DNA of 13,406 bases. Source: Deltaproteobacteria bacterium. GTDB taxonomy: Bacteria > Desulfobacterota > DSM-4660 > Desulfatiglandales > Desulfatiglandaceae. This document shows positions 6,841 through 13,406 of the stretch, piece after piece; the stretch's first letter is position 1; each line of letters begins with the position of its first letter. The stretch spans positions 1-13,406 of the forward strand of contig JABGPV010000140.1 in NCBI GenBank assembly GCA_018644785.1, written 5' to 3'. The notes beneath the pieces were generated by a model that was given only the letters and a program-made list of their open reading frames with translations, made no database searches and was not told the origin of the DNA. The translations under genes and the position numbers were made by a program.

Positions 6841-8142
6841 ATGGAAAATCCGATTGTTCTCATCAGTTCGCTCATGACAATCCTTTTCATTCTCATGTTC
6901 TTCGGGGTTCCCATAGCCATTGCCCTGGGCATTTCCACCACCATCAATCTCATTATCTTCACGGATATGGACCTGCTTTTTATCGGGCAGAACGTCTATG
7001 CGGCCCTTGACAGTTATGCCCTTCTGGCCGTCCCTTTCTTCATCCTTGCCAGCAATATTATGGCGCAGGCGGGGATTGCCAGGCGGCTCCTGGTTTTTTC
7101 CGAGGCCATTACGGCCGGTGTCACCGGGGGCTTGGGAATGGCAGGGGTGCTGGCCTGTGCGATTTTTGCGGCCATCTCCGGGTCGAGCGTGGCAACGGTC
7201 GTCTCCATCGGTACCATCGTCCTTCCGGGCATGGTGAAGGCAGGTTATGACAAAAAATTTGCCACTGCGTTGATCTCCTGCTCGGGCTCTTTGGGCATCC
7301 TCATTCCACCCAGCATATTGATGATCATCTTCGGCGTTCTTGCCGATGTTTCCATCGGAAAACTCTTTGCAGCCGGTATGCTTCCCGGAATCCTATTAAC
7401 GATTTTCCTCATGATTTACGTCCATCTTATTTCACGAAAGAGGAACTATCCCAAATCGCCATCTCTCTCTTTAAAGGAAAGGATCAATAAGATCGTCCAA
7501 AACGGTTCTGCCCTGATTGTCCCGGTCATGATATTGGGCGGCATATATGGGGGCGTCGTGACCCCTACCGAGGCAGCCGTGCTGGGCATTTTCATCGGCC
7601 TTGCCATGGGGTTTTTCCTGTACAAAGAGTTGAAAATCAGTCATCTCCCGGGGATTTTTTTGCGTTCCGCGGAGATGGCTTCAATGATCCTGCTTATACT
7701 GGCATTTGCCTATTCCTTTGCTTTTCTATTATCCTTTTTCAGGGTCCCCGATCTTCTAACGCAAATCATGTTTGATGCGGGGATCAACGCCTGGATGTTT
7801 CTCCTTTTGATCAATATTATCCTCTTTTTTGCCGGGGATTTCATGGATCCCGCATCGATCATGCTCATCTTTACCCCACTGATTGTTTCCCTGGGGTCCG
7901 CTTTGGGGATCAACCTCATACACTTGGGCATCGTCGTCGTCATGAACCTCGAGATCGGTTTGATTACACCTCCCGTGGGATTTAACCTTTACGTGGGCAG
8001 TTCCCTGTCAGGGTTACCACTCTATGATGTTATGAAGGCGTCTGTTCCCGTAATGATCATCATCGGGATTGCCCTTATTCTGATTACCTATATCCCATGG
8101 ATAAGTCTCATAGTGCCGAAGCTCATTTTCGGATCAGTGTAG
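6841..8142 (+). CDS. dctM: TRAP transporter large permease, DctM family
   Basis: The 433-residue polytopic protein has about a dozen hydrophobic segments and the length usual for DctM, the channel-forming subunit that couples import to an ion gradient. Recognised motifs are FFGVPIAIALG at about 20-30, ISGSSVATV at about 112-120, GSLGILIPPS at 149-158, VTPTEAA at 240-246 and the matching EIGLITPPVG at 371-380. The two IPP/TPP motifs reflect the internal pseudo-symmetry of the family. The frame opens earlier, at 6745 inside dctQ. I chose the ATG at 6841 because the longer version would add a charged N-terminal tail foreign to DctM, and a GAGG stands 11 bases before 6841. The carrier gene follows after 32 bases. 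Confidence 0.94.
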   Translation: MENPIVLISSLMTILFILMFFGVPIAIALGISTTINLIIFTDMDLLFIGQNVYAALDSYALLAVPFFILASNIMAQAGIARRLLVFSEAITAGVTGGLGMAGVLACAIFAAISGSSVATVVSIGTIVLPGMVKAGYDKKFATALISCSGSLGILIPPSILMIIFGVLADVSIGKLFAAGMLPGILLTIFLMIYVHLISRKRNYPKSPSLSLKERINKIVQNGSALIVPVMILGGIYGGVVTPTEAAVLGIFIGLAMGFFLYKELKISHLPGIFLRSAEMASMILLILAFAYSFAFLLSFFRVPDLLTQIMFDAGINAWMFLLLINIILFFAGDFMDPASIMLIFTPLIVSLGSALGINLIHLGIVVVMNLEIGLITPPVGFNLYVGSSLSGLPLYDVMKASVPVMIIIGIALILITYIPWISLIVPKLIFGSV

Positions 8143-8174
8143 TATTAATCTCTAATGATATGGAGGATGCATTT

Positions 8175-8705
8175 ATGGAGGGAATCGACCAGGATGATGT
8201 CATCCGGATCTTGAAGATCTTGGAGGAATCGACCTTTGATGAGTTGCACCTGGAAATGGATGGGCTCAAATTGGTAGCCGGAAAAAGTGGAAATAAGGCA
8301 GGTCTGGTGGAGGGATTGAAGTCCGACGATCATGAATCAATTGAATCGAGGGCTGCCGATGAATCTACTGTGCGGGCAAAAGAAGAAAAGGCCCATATCC
8401 CACAACCGCCGGATCTTGAAGAAAACGGCTTTATTGCCATCAAAGCCCCAATGCTGGGCACTTTCTACAGTGCTCCCAAACCCGGCGCGCCGCCGTTTGT
8501 GGGGGTGGGCCAACAGGTATCCGAGGGTGATTCGCTTTGCATCATTGAAGTCATGAAACTCTTTAATACGGTCAAGGCAGACGTCAGGGGGCGCATTGCC
8601 CAAATCTGCGCGGAAAATGGGCAAATGGTAGAATACCGGCAGACACTTTTTCTGGTGGAAGAACTCGAGGACGCCGAAACGGGTCAAGAGGAAAACGCTT
8701 CATGA
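8175..8705 (+). CDS. accB: Biotin carboxyl carrier protein, AccB type
   Basis: The 176-residue carrier swings biotin between the carboxylase and carboxyltransferase subunits. The N-terminal part (IRILKILEESTFDELHLEMD) is like the N-terminus of acetyl-CoA carboxylase AccB. An acidic, Ala/Pro-containing linker spans about 45-85. The biotinyl domain (about 88-163) contains APMLGTFYSAP and the biotin site EVMKL, with Lys128 as the attachment residue. The frame is open further upstream into dctM. I chose the ATG at 8175 because GGAGG (8162-8166) is 8 bases before it and the resulting N-terminus fits AccB. The stop overlaps the start of the next gene in ATGA, so the two are translationally coupled. 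The partner carboxyltransferase is of the keto-acid type, so this is probably a carrier dedicated to this operon rather than the one for fatty acid synthesis. Confidence 0.93.
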   Translation: MEGIDQDDVIRILKILEESTFDELHLEMDGLKLVAGKSGNKAGLVEGLKSDDHESIESRAADESTVRAKEEKAHIPQPPDLEENGFIAIKAPMLGTFYSAPKPGAPPFVGVGQQVSEGDSLCIIEVMKLFNTVKADVRGRIAQICAENGQMVEYRQTLFLVEELEDAETGQEENAS

Positions 8706-10084
8706 AGAACATCACCCGCGTTTTGGTGGCCAACCGGGGCGAAATTGCTGTTCGTATTATCCGGGCGTGCCGGGAGCTTGGTATCGAAACCATTCTTGCG
8801 GTCTCCGAAGCGGACAGAGAGAGTCTGCCGGCAAAGTTGGCCGACAGGGCCGTATGCATCGGTCCTCCGGCGCCCATGCAGAGTTACTTGAAGATAGAGA
8901 CCATTGTGGCGGCGGCCCTTGGATCAGGGTCGGATGCCATCCATCCCGGATACGGTTTCCTCGCAGAACAACCTAAACTCGCCCTGATGTGTGCGGCGCA
9001 TGGTCTCGTTTTTGTGGGGCCGAAGGCGAATGATATTGAGCGGATGGGAGACAAGCTCTACGCACGAAAGCTGGTAGAAGGGCTCGGGATTTCAATTATT
9101 CCCGGATCAGCCCTTGTATCCAATCTTGGAGAGGCGGTGGAAGCAGCGGAAAAGGTTGGATATCCTGTTTTATTGAAGGCGGCAGCCGGCGGCGGTGGGA
9201 AAGGGATGAAAATTGTTGAAAAAACTGAGGATCTGAGGACCGTCTTTGACGAGGCTTCGGTGGAAGCATTGAGCGCATTCGGAGACGACAGAATATATGT
9301 GGAGCATTATATCCCGAATGCACGACACATTGAGGTCCAAATCATCGGGGATCGTTTCGGGAATGTCGTACACCTGTTTGAGCGGGACTGTTCAATTCAG
9401 CGCCGCTACCAGAAAATGGTTGAAGAAGCGCCCTCGCCCGCGGTTTCTCCTGAACTCAGAGAGGCGTTCTGTGAAGCAGCCGTCAGGATTGCCAAGCAGA
9501 TCGGGTACGAAAATGCCGGAACCGTAGAATTTCTGTTAGACCAGGATCACGGTCGGTTCTATTTTCTTGAAATGAATACCCGCATTCAGGTGGAGCACCC
9601 GGTCACGGAGATGATCAGCGGTATTGATCTGGTCAAGGAGCAATTCAGGGTGGCTTCCGGGAATTCCATCAGTTTCGCTCAGGAGGAAGTCACATTGACC
9701 GGTCACGCCATCGAATGCCGGATAAACGCGGAATCGCCAACCGCAGGGTTTGCGCCTTGCCCCGGTAGAATTCGCAAATGGAACGCGCCTGAAAGGGAAG
9801 GGGTCCGCATAGATTCCCACTGTTATTCGGGGTATTTCGTTCCCCCATATTATGATTCGCTTCTTGCAAAGCTGATCACCTGGGGAAGAGACCGCGATCA
9901 GGCCATTGGATCTATGCAGGAGGCCCTAATGGATTTTACTGTTTCGGGTATTGACACCACAATACCTTTTCACCGTTTTATTATGAAGAACCCTGACTAT
10001 CGGAATGGGAACATCAGCACGGGATGGATCGAAAATAGTCTACTTAAGGAGTATGAAAGAGATGAAGGAAATCAGTTTTGTTGA
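8702..10084 (+). CDS. accC: Biotin carboxylase subunit, AccC/PycA type
   Basis: The 460-residue ATP-grasp enzyme carboxylates biotin on the carrier using ATP and bicarbonate. The N-terminal VANRGEIAVRIIRACRELGI, HPGYGFLAE, KAAAGGGGKGMK (ATP loop, about 159-170), HIEVQIIGD and FLEMNTRIQVEHPVTE (about 288-303) are all present. Residues that align with the E. coli catalytic and ATP/Mg set are kept: Lys118, Lys159, His209, Glu276, Glu290, Arg294 and Arg340. The protein stops after the biotin-carboxylase C-domain and has no fused carrier, matching the separate carrier gene just before it (ATGA overlap). Its end overlaps the next gene by 23 bases. It should be fully active. Confidence 0.96.
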   Translation: MKNITRVLVANRGEIAVRIIRACRELGIETILAVSEADRESLPAKLADRAVCIGPPAPMQSYLKIETIVAAALGSGSDAIHPGYGFLAEQPKLALMCAAHGLVFVGPKANDIERMGDKLYARKLVEGLGISIIPGSALVSNLGEAVEAAEKVGYPVLLKAAAGGGGKGMKIVEKTEDLRTVFDEASVEALSAFGDDRIYVEHYIPNARHIEVQIIGDRFGNVVHLFERDCSIQRRYQKMVEEAPSPAVSPELREAFCEAAVRIAKQIGYENAGTVEFLLDQDHGRFYFLEMNTRIQVEHPVTEMISGIDLVKEQFRVASGNSISFAQEEVTLTGHAIECRINAESPTAGFAPCPGRIRKWNAPEREGVRIDSHCYSGYFVPPYYDSLLAKLITWGRDRDQAIGSMQEALMDFTVSGIDTTIPFHRFIMKNPDYRNGNISTGWIENSLLKEYERDEGNQFC

Positions 10085-11531
10085 TACCACATTGAGGGAC
10101 GGGCACCAAAGCCTCTGGGCAACGCGGATGAGAACGGCCCACATGCTGCCCATTGCGCCTATAATAGATGAAGCCGGATTCATGGCTGCGGAATTGATGG
10201 GCACGGTCCATTTTGACGCCTGCCTCCGTTATTTGCGTGAAGATCCATGGGAAAGGATCAGACTCCTTTCCGAGGCCATGCCGAACACCCCGTTGCGGGC
10301 CCTGATCAGGGGCAAATCGCTCACCAGTTTCAATATTGTGCCCGATGCCGTTATCAAGCTTTGGATTGAGCGGTGCGCGGCCAACGGGATCAAGCATCTG
10401 ATGATATTTGACGCCTTACACGACTGGAGCAATCTTTCAAAATCGACGGCAATAGCCAAGGCGGTGGGGATTGAAGTGGTGGTCCCGCTGGTTTACTCCC
10501 TCAGCCCTGTCCATACGGATGATTTTTATGCACGTAAAACCGCTGAAATGATCAAGACGCTAAATCCGGATTCGGTGATGATCAAAGATTCCATCGGACT
10601 CTTGACGCCTGAGCGGACCAAGACGCTGGTGCCCACCATAAAGGGACAGATCGGAGACTTGCCCCTTGAAATGCATTCTCACTGTACAACGGGACTCGCC
10701 CCTCTGTGTTGTCTTGATTCGGTGGCGTTGGGCGTGGATATAATAGACACCTGTGCATCGCCTTTGGCCAATGGCCCGTCCCATCCAGCAACTGAAAACA
10801 TGATTATGAATCTGCGAAGGCTCGGATATACGCCCAAGGTGGACGAGGAAGCCGTTAAAAAAATGTCCGAGCATTTCAGATATGTCGCCAAAAGGGAGGG
10901 TAAGCCCATGGGGGCTCCGGTTGAATATGACGCCTTCCAATACATCCATCAGGTCCCTGGCGGCATGATCTCCAACCTGGAATTTATGCTTTCGGAAAGG
11001 GGGATGGAACACCGTCTGGAAGAGGTCCTGGAAGAGATTGGCGTGATACGGGAGGAATGGGGTTATCCCGTTATGATTACGCCATTCTCGCAACTGGTCG
11101 GCACCCAGGGCGTGTTGAACGTCCTTTTAGGGGAGAGATATAAAGTAGCGACTGAGGAGGGCATAAGATATGTGCTGGGGCATTACGGAAAAACGCCCGC
11201 ACCCGTTGATCAAAACGTGTTGGATAAGATGACGGGCCTGCCTGAGGCGAAAGGCCACCTCGACTGGGAACAACCTCAGCCGTCCATTGAAGATTTGAGA
11301 AAAGAGATTGGACGTCCGGGAATATCCGACGATGAACTATTGCTGCGGATTCTGTTCCCGGAGGAGCATGTGGAGGCGACCATTTCCGCCGGCCCCATGA
11401 AAAAGGACTACCCGAGGGGAGATAAACCGGTTATGGCCCTGATCCATGAATTAGCAAAGCAAAAAGACACCTCCCATATTCACGTCCAAAAGGAAGGATT
11501 TTCCCTGAGTCTTAAGAAAGGCGGCCTCTGA
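10062..11531 (+). CDS. Stand-alone carboxyltransferase subunit (pyruvate carboxylase B/oxaloacetate decarboxylase alpha/transcarboxylase 5S family)
   Basis: The 489-residue protein is a TIM-barrel carboxyltransferase that moves CO2 from carboxybiotin to the carbon next to a keto group. The start is clear in DTTLRDGHQSLWATRM. The metal set is Asp13 (RDGHQ), the carbamylated Lys175 (IKDSIGLL) and His205/His207 (MHSHCTTG). QVPGGMISNL and the family's C-terminal region follow. Unlike OadA or PycB, it ends without a biotinyl domain. The pocket segment that is WGGATFD in the pyruvate-acting relatives reads MGTVHFD here (46-52), and the FDALND segment reads FDALHD, so the substrate may not be pyruvate. 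The frame opens at 10005, but AAGGAG at 10046-10051 is best spaced for the ATG at 10062. No sodium-pumping beta subunit lies nearby, so carboxylation is the likely direction. Confidence 0.92.
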   Translation: MKEISFVDTTLRDGHQSLWATRMRTAHMLPIAPIIDEAGFMAAELMGTVHFDACLRYLREDPWERIRLLSEAMPNTPLRALIRGKSLTSFNIVPDAVIKLWIERCAANGIKHLMIFDALHDWSNLSKSTAIAKAVGIEVVVPLVYSLSPVHTDDFYARKTAEMIKTLNPDSVMIKDSIGLLTPERTKTLVPTIKGQIGDLPLEMHSHCTTGLAPLCCLDSVALGVDIIDTCASPLANGPSHPATENMIMNLRRLGYTPKVDEEAVKKMSEHFRYVAKREGKPMGAPVEYDAFQYIHQVPGGMISNLEFMLSERGMEHRLEEVLEEIGVIREEWGYPVMITPFSQLVGTQGVLNVLLGERYKVATEEGIRYVLGHYGKTPAPVDQNVLDKMTGLPEAKGHLDWEQPQPSIEDLRKEIGRPGISDDELLLRILFPEEHVEATISAGPMKKDYPRGDKPVMALIHELAKQKDTSHIHVQKEGFSLSLKKGGL

Positions 11532-11614
11532 AAAGGGATCGTTCATGGATCGAAACAGACTGACGCCCGAGATGGGAAAACAGTAACACCCTAAAATCAT
11601 TATAGGAGGAAGCC

Positions 11615-12880
11615 ATGCAAGAGGTAGTGATCGTCAGCGCCGCTCGAACGCCCATCGGCGCCTATTGCGGCATGCTTAGAGATGTCCCCGTGGAAAAACT
11701 TGGCGCCATTGTCCTCAATGAAGCCATCAGAAGGGCCGGTTTCAAGCCGGATGAAGTTGATGAGGTGATAATGGGGCAATCGTTTGCGAACGGAGAGTGC
11801 CCCAATACGGCGCGACTGGCCCTTCTTGAGGCCGGCTGGCCCGTTGAGGTTCCCGGTTTTACCATAGACAGGCGTTGCTGTTCCGGGGTGCAAACCGTCT
11901 GGTCCGCCGCGCTTCAGATAAAGGAAGGGGATGCGGACGTGATCGTTGCCGGTGGGGTCGAAAGCATGAGCCGCGCTGAATTCTACATCCCGGGTGAGTC
12001 CCTCAAATGGGGAGTGGGCGGCAGGGTTGACCCGAAATGGGGGTTTTCCCCCCGACATCACGGCAGCCTCGGGTTATGGGGGCTCCCATTTTATGACAGG
12101 ATACAGCGCGGCAGACCGATGCATCAGCCCATAGAGAGGTTTGGCGAGCTGAATTCAATGATGACCTGGGCGGAAACCGCAGCTAAAAACGAGGGGATCA
12201 GCCGAGAAGAAGCGGACCGATGGGCATTCCGCTCCCACCAACGGGCGATTGCCGCCATTGATTCGGGAAAATTTGACTCGGAAATCGTCCCGGTCGAGGT
12301 AAAGCAAAAGAAGGAAAAAGTCTTGTTGGATACGGATGAAACGCCGCGGCGCGACTCTACCTTGGAGAAACTGGCAAGGCTCGGAACGGTCTATGAGGAC
12401 GGCATTTGCACGGCGGGTAACTCGTCGAGTGAAAATGACGGCGCGGCGGCCCTGGTGTTGACAACCCCCGAGAAGGCCGGAGAACACGGTGTGGCGCCCA
12501 TGGTCTATGTCAGGTCATTTGCCGTTGCCGCAGCCGATCCCACCTTGACGTATCCCGCAGTACCGGCGGCGGTAAACAAGGCCCTTAAGAAGGCCTCTCT
12601 AAAGATCGAGCAGATCAATCTCATAGAGATCCAGGAGGCCTTTGCCGCGCAAGCCCTGGCAGATGCCAAATTGATGGGTATTGGGGAAAAAGATTTGGAC
12701 GAAAAAGTAAATGTCAATGGGTCGGGAATTTCCCTGGGACATCCCATCGGGGCAACGGGTTCCATACGGCTCACAACGCTCATCCATGAAATGATAAGAC
12801 AGGACGTCCGCTATGGTCTTCTGACCATCTGTGGTGGTGGGGGATTGGGAATCTGTGCTATTTTAGAAAGGAAGTATTGA
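11615..12880 (+). CDS. Thiolase (acetyl-CoA C-acyltransferase family)
   Basis: The 421-residue product is a degradative-type thiolase, expected to cleave a 3-oxoacyl-CoA with CoA (or to run the reverse). The N-terminal VIVSAARTPIGAYCG and VAGGVESMSR are canonical. Cys88 aligns with the nucleophilic cysteine, although the usual Asn-x-x-Cys-x-Ser-Gly reads DRRCCSG. The second active-site block NEAF(A) reads QEAFA (340-344). His376 in GHPIGATG and Cys406 in CGGGG, the other catalytic residues, are intact. AGGAGG precedes the ATG. An 83-base gap separates it from the carboxyltransferase gene, with no clear terminator, so it probably closes the same operon. The family assignment is firm; the acyl substrate is not known. 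Confidence 0.95.
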   Translation: MQEVVIVSAARTPIGAYCGMLRDVPVEKLGAIVLNEAIRRAGFKPDEVDEVIMGQSFANGECPNTARLALLEAGWPVEVPGFTIDRRCCSGVQTVWSAALQIKEGDADVIVAGGVESMSRAEFYIPGESLKWGVGGRVDPKWGFSPRHHGSLGLWGLPFYDRIQRGRPMHQPIERFGELNSMMTWAETAAKNEGISREEADRWAFRSHQRAIAAIDSGKFDSEIVPVEVKQKKEKVLLDTDETPRRDSTLEKLARLGTVYEDGICTAGNSSSENDGAAALVLTTPEKAGEHGVAPMVYVRSFAVAAADPTLTYPAVPAAVNKALKKASLKIEQINLIEIQEAFAAQALADAKLMGIGEKDLDEKVNVNGSGISLGHPIGATGSIRLTTLIHEMIRQDVRYGLLTICGGGGLGICAILERKY

Positions 12881-13406
12881 AGAAAGCCCATCTCGATACG
12901 TTTTGGTGAAAATTCCCAGATCCGGTGCCATAAACCGGCATCGGCGTGTTGGCAAATACCTCCGGGATCTTCAATGAAACCCGTGCCAGATCCGCCAGGA
13001 ACCAGAAAACCACCTTTTGCATATCAAAGAAAAGCACCAGGCTGTGCCGGTAGAGGGACCAGGCCTCCTTCATGAAAAGCTTCAGGAGGCGGAAGCGGAC
13101 CGCATCATCCACCAGGGATGTGATGGCGGCCCAGGTCATGTATGCATCCCGGTTGAAGGTGGGATCCACGTCTGAAAGCACGCCTCTCAGGGTGACCATG
13201 GCTTTTTCATACATCATGAGGTCAGCTGAAAAAACCACCCCCTCGTGGGTGAATTTTTCAAACAGGTATTCTATGGAAGATGGCGGTACGGGAAATTTTT
13301 CAAACGGCAGTTCAGGATCGTGGCCATAGGCTTTGCCGCAATCAACAAGTATGCTTGTTTCCTGTGTCTGCACCAGATGGCAGGAACCGGTAACACAGTT
13401 TTTTGC
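12858..13406 (-). CDS. Partial chimeric frame: metallo-beta-lactamase-fold N-terminus joined to ABC1/UbiB-type C-terminus
   Basis: The frame is open from the window edge to the stop at 12858-12860, and in-frame sequence continues beyond the GTG at 13373. The first visible residues, VTGSCHLVQT then ILVDCGKAYG and VPPSSIEYLF, match the start of RNA-processing metallo-beta-lactamase-fold hydrolases, probably within about ten residues of the true start. In that family the metal-binding THAHxDH follows at once. Here the frame instead runs into FTHEGVVFSADLMMYEKAMV and LRGVLSDVDPTFN, the C-terminal region of ABC1/AarF/UbiB-type proteins. The join lies near 13250-13265. Both domains lack their active parts, so the product is probably nonfunctional. 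Its 3' end overlaps the thiolase end by 23 bases on opposite strands. Confidence 0.6.
   Translation of the reverse strand, partial: AKNCVTGSCHLVQTQETSILVDCGKAYGHDPELPFEKFPVPPSSIEYLFEKFTHEGVVFSADLMMYEKAMVTLRGVLSDVDPTFNRDAYMTWAAITSLVDDAVRFRLLKLFMKEAWSLYRHSLVLFFDMQKVVFWFLADLARVSLKIPEVFANTPMPVYGTGSGNFHQNVSRWAFFNTSFLK
12922..12943. terminator. Weak candidate hairpin between the convergent genes
   Basis: CCGGTGCC (12922-12929) and GGCATCGG (12936-12943) form an 8-bp stem with one G-T pair, 42 bases after the thiolase stop. There is no T-run on the plus-strand side. It lies inside the minus-strand frame. It could stop or protect the operon message, but the evidence is only the stem. Confidence 0.25.

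Noticed and set aside
10005..10061. Longer N-terminus for the carboxyltransferase, starting at 10005 or 10053
   Set aside because: The 10005 start has no suitable ribosome binding site, and the 10053 ATG is only one base from AAGGAG. The family motif DTTLRD begins just after the 10062 start.
11545..11586. 13-codon frame between the carboxyltransferase and thiolase genes
   Set aside because: It is very short, has only a weak AGGG upstream and no recognisable content.
3863..12880. Operon as a sodium-pumping oxaloacetate decarboxylase
   Set aside because: There are no beta or gamma membrane subunits, the carrier is separate, and a biotin carboxylase that consumes ATP is present.

Overview
The window reads as chromosomal DNA of an anaerobic, probably sulfate-reducing or syntrophic bacterium of the Desulfobacterota type. 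This is an inference from gene content: a sigma-54 activator, a TRAP transporter, a CaiB-type CoA-transferase, a three-part biotin carboxylase and a thiolase, with moderate GC content and strong GGAGG ribosome binding sites. No rRNA or other taxonomic marker is present.

Layout. Bases 1-1016 hold the 3' part of a pentapeptide-repeat protein gene whose start lies before the window. Bases 1017-2000 contain no intact gene. They hold a decayed receiver-domain fragment (about 1119-1355) and a minus-strand open frame that has a well-placed ribosome binding site but a stop as its second codon. A GAF/sigma-54 activator gene lies on the minus strand (2001-3578). It diverges from an eight-gene plus-strand operon (3863-12880). 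The gap between them carries a near-perfect -24/-12 promoter at 3793-3808 facing the operon.

Operon order: family III CoA-transferase; TRAP binding protein dctP; small and large TRAP permeases dctQ and dctM; a biotin carrier protein; biotin carboxylase; a stand-alone carboxyltransferase of the pyruvate carboxylase/oxaloacetate decarboxylase type; thiolase. The genes are tightly packed, and several overlap or are separated by less than 100 bases.

How they may work together (inference). A carboxylate enters by the TRAP system and is carboxylated with ATP and bicarbonate next to a keto group. The product is then activated by CoA transfer and cleaved by thiolase. No dehydrogenase or hydratase gene is present, so the substrate may already be a keto acid. 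Levulinate fits exactly: its carboxylation gives 3-oxoadipate, which after CoA transfer is cleaved to succinyl-CoA and acetyl-CoA. An ordinary anaplerotic pyruvate carboxylase role cannot be excluded.

The right edge (12858-13406, minus strand) holds a chimeric reading frame. The first residues of a metallo-beta-lactamase-fold hydrolase run into the C-terminal part of an ABC1/UbiB-type protein. It looks like a deletion or recombination scar, or an assembly join.
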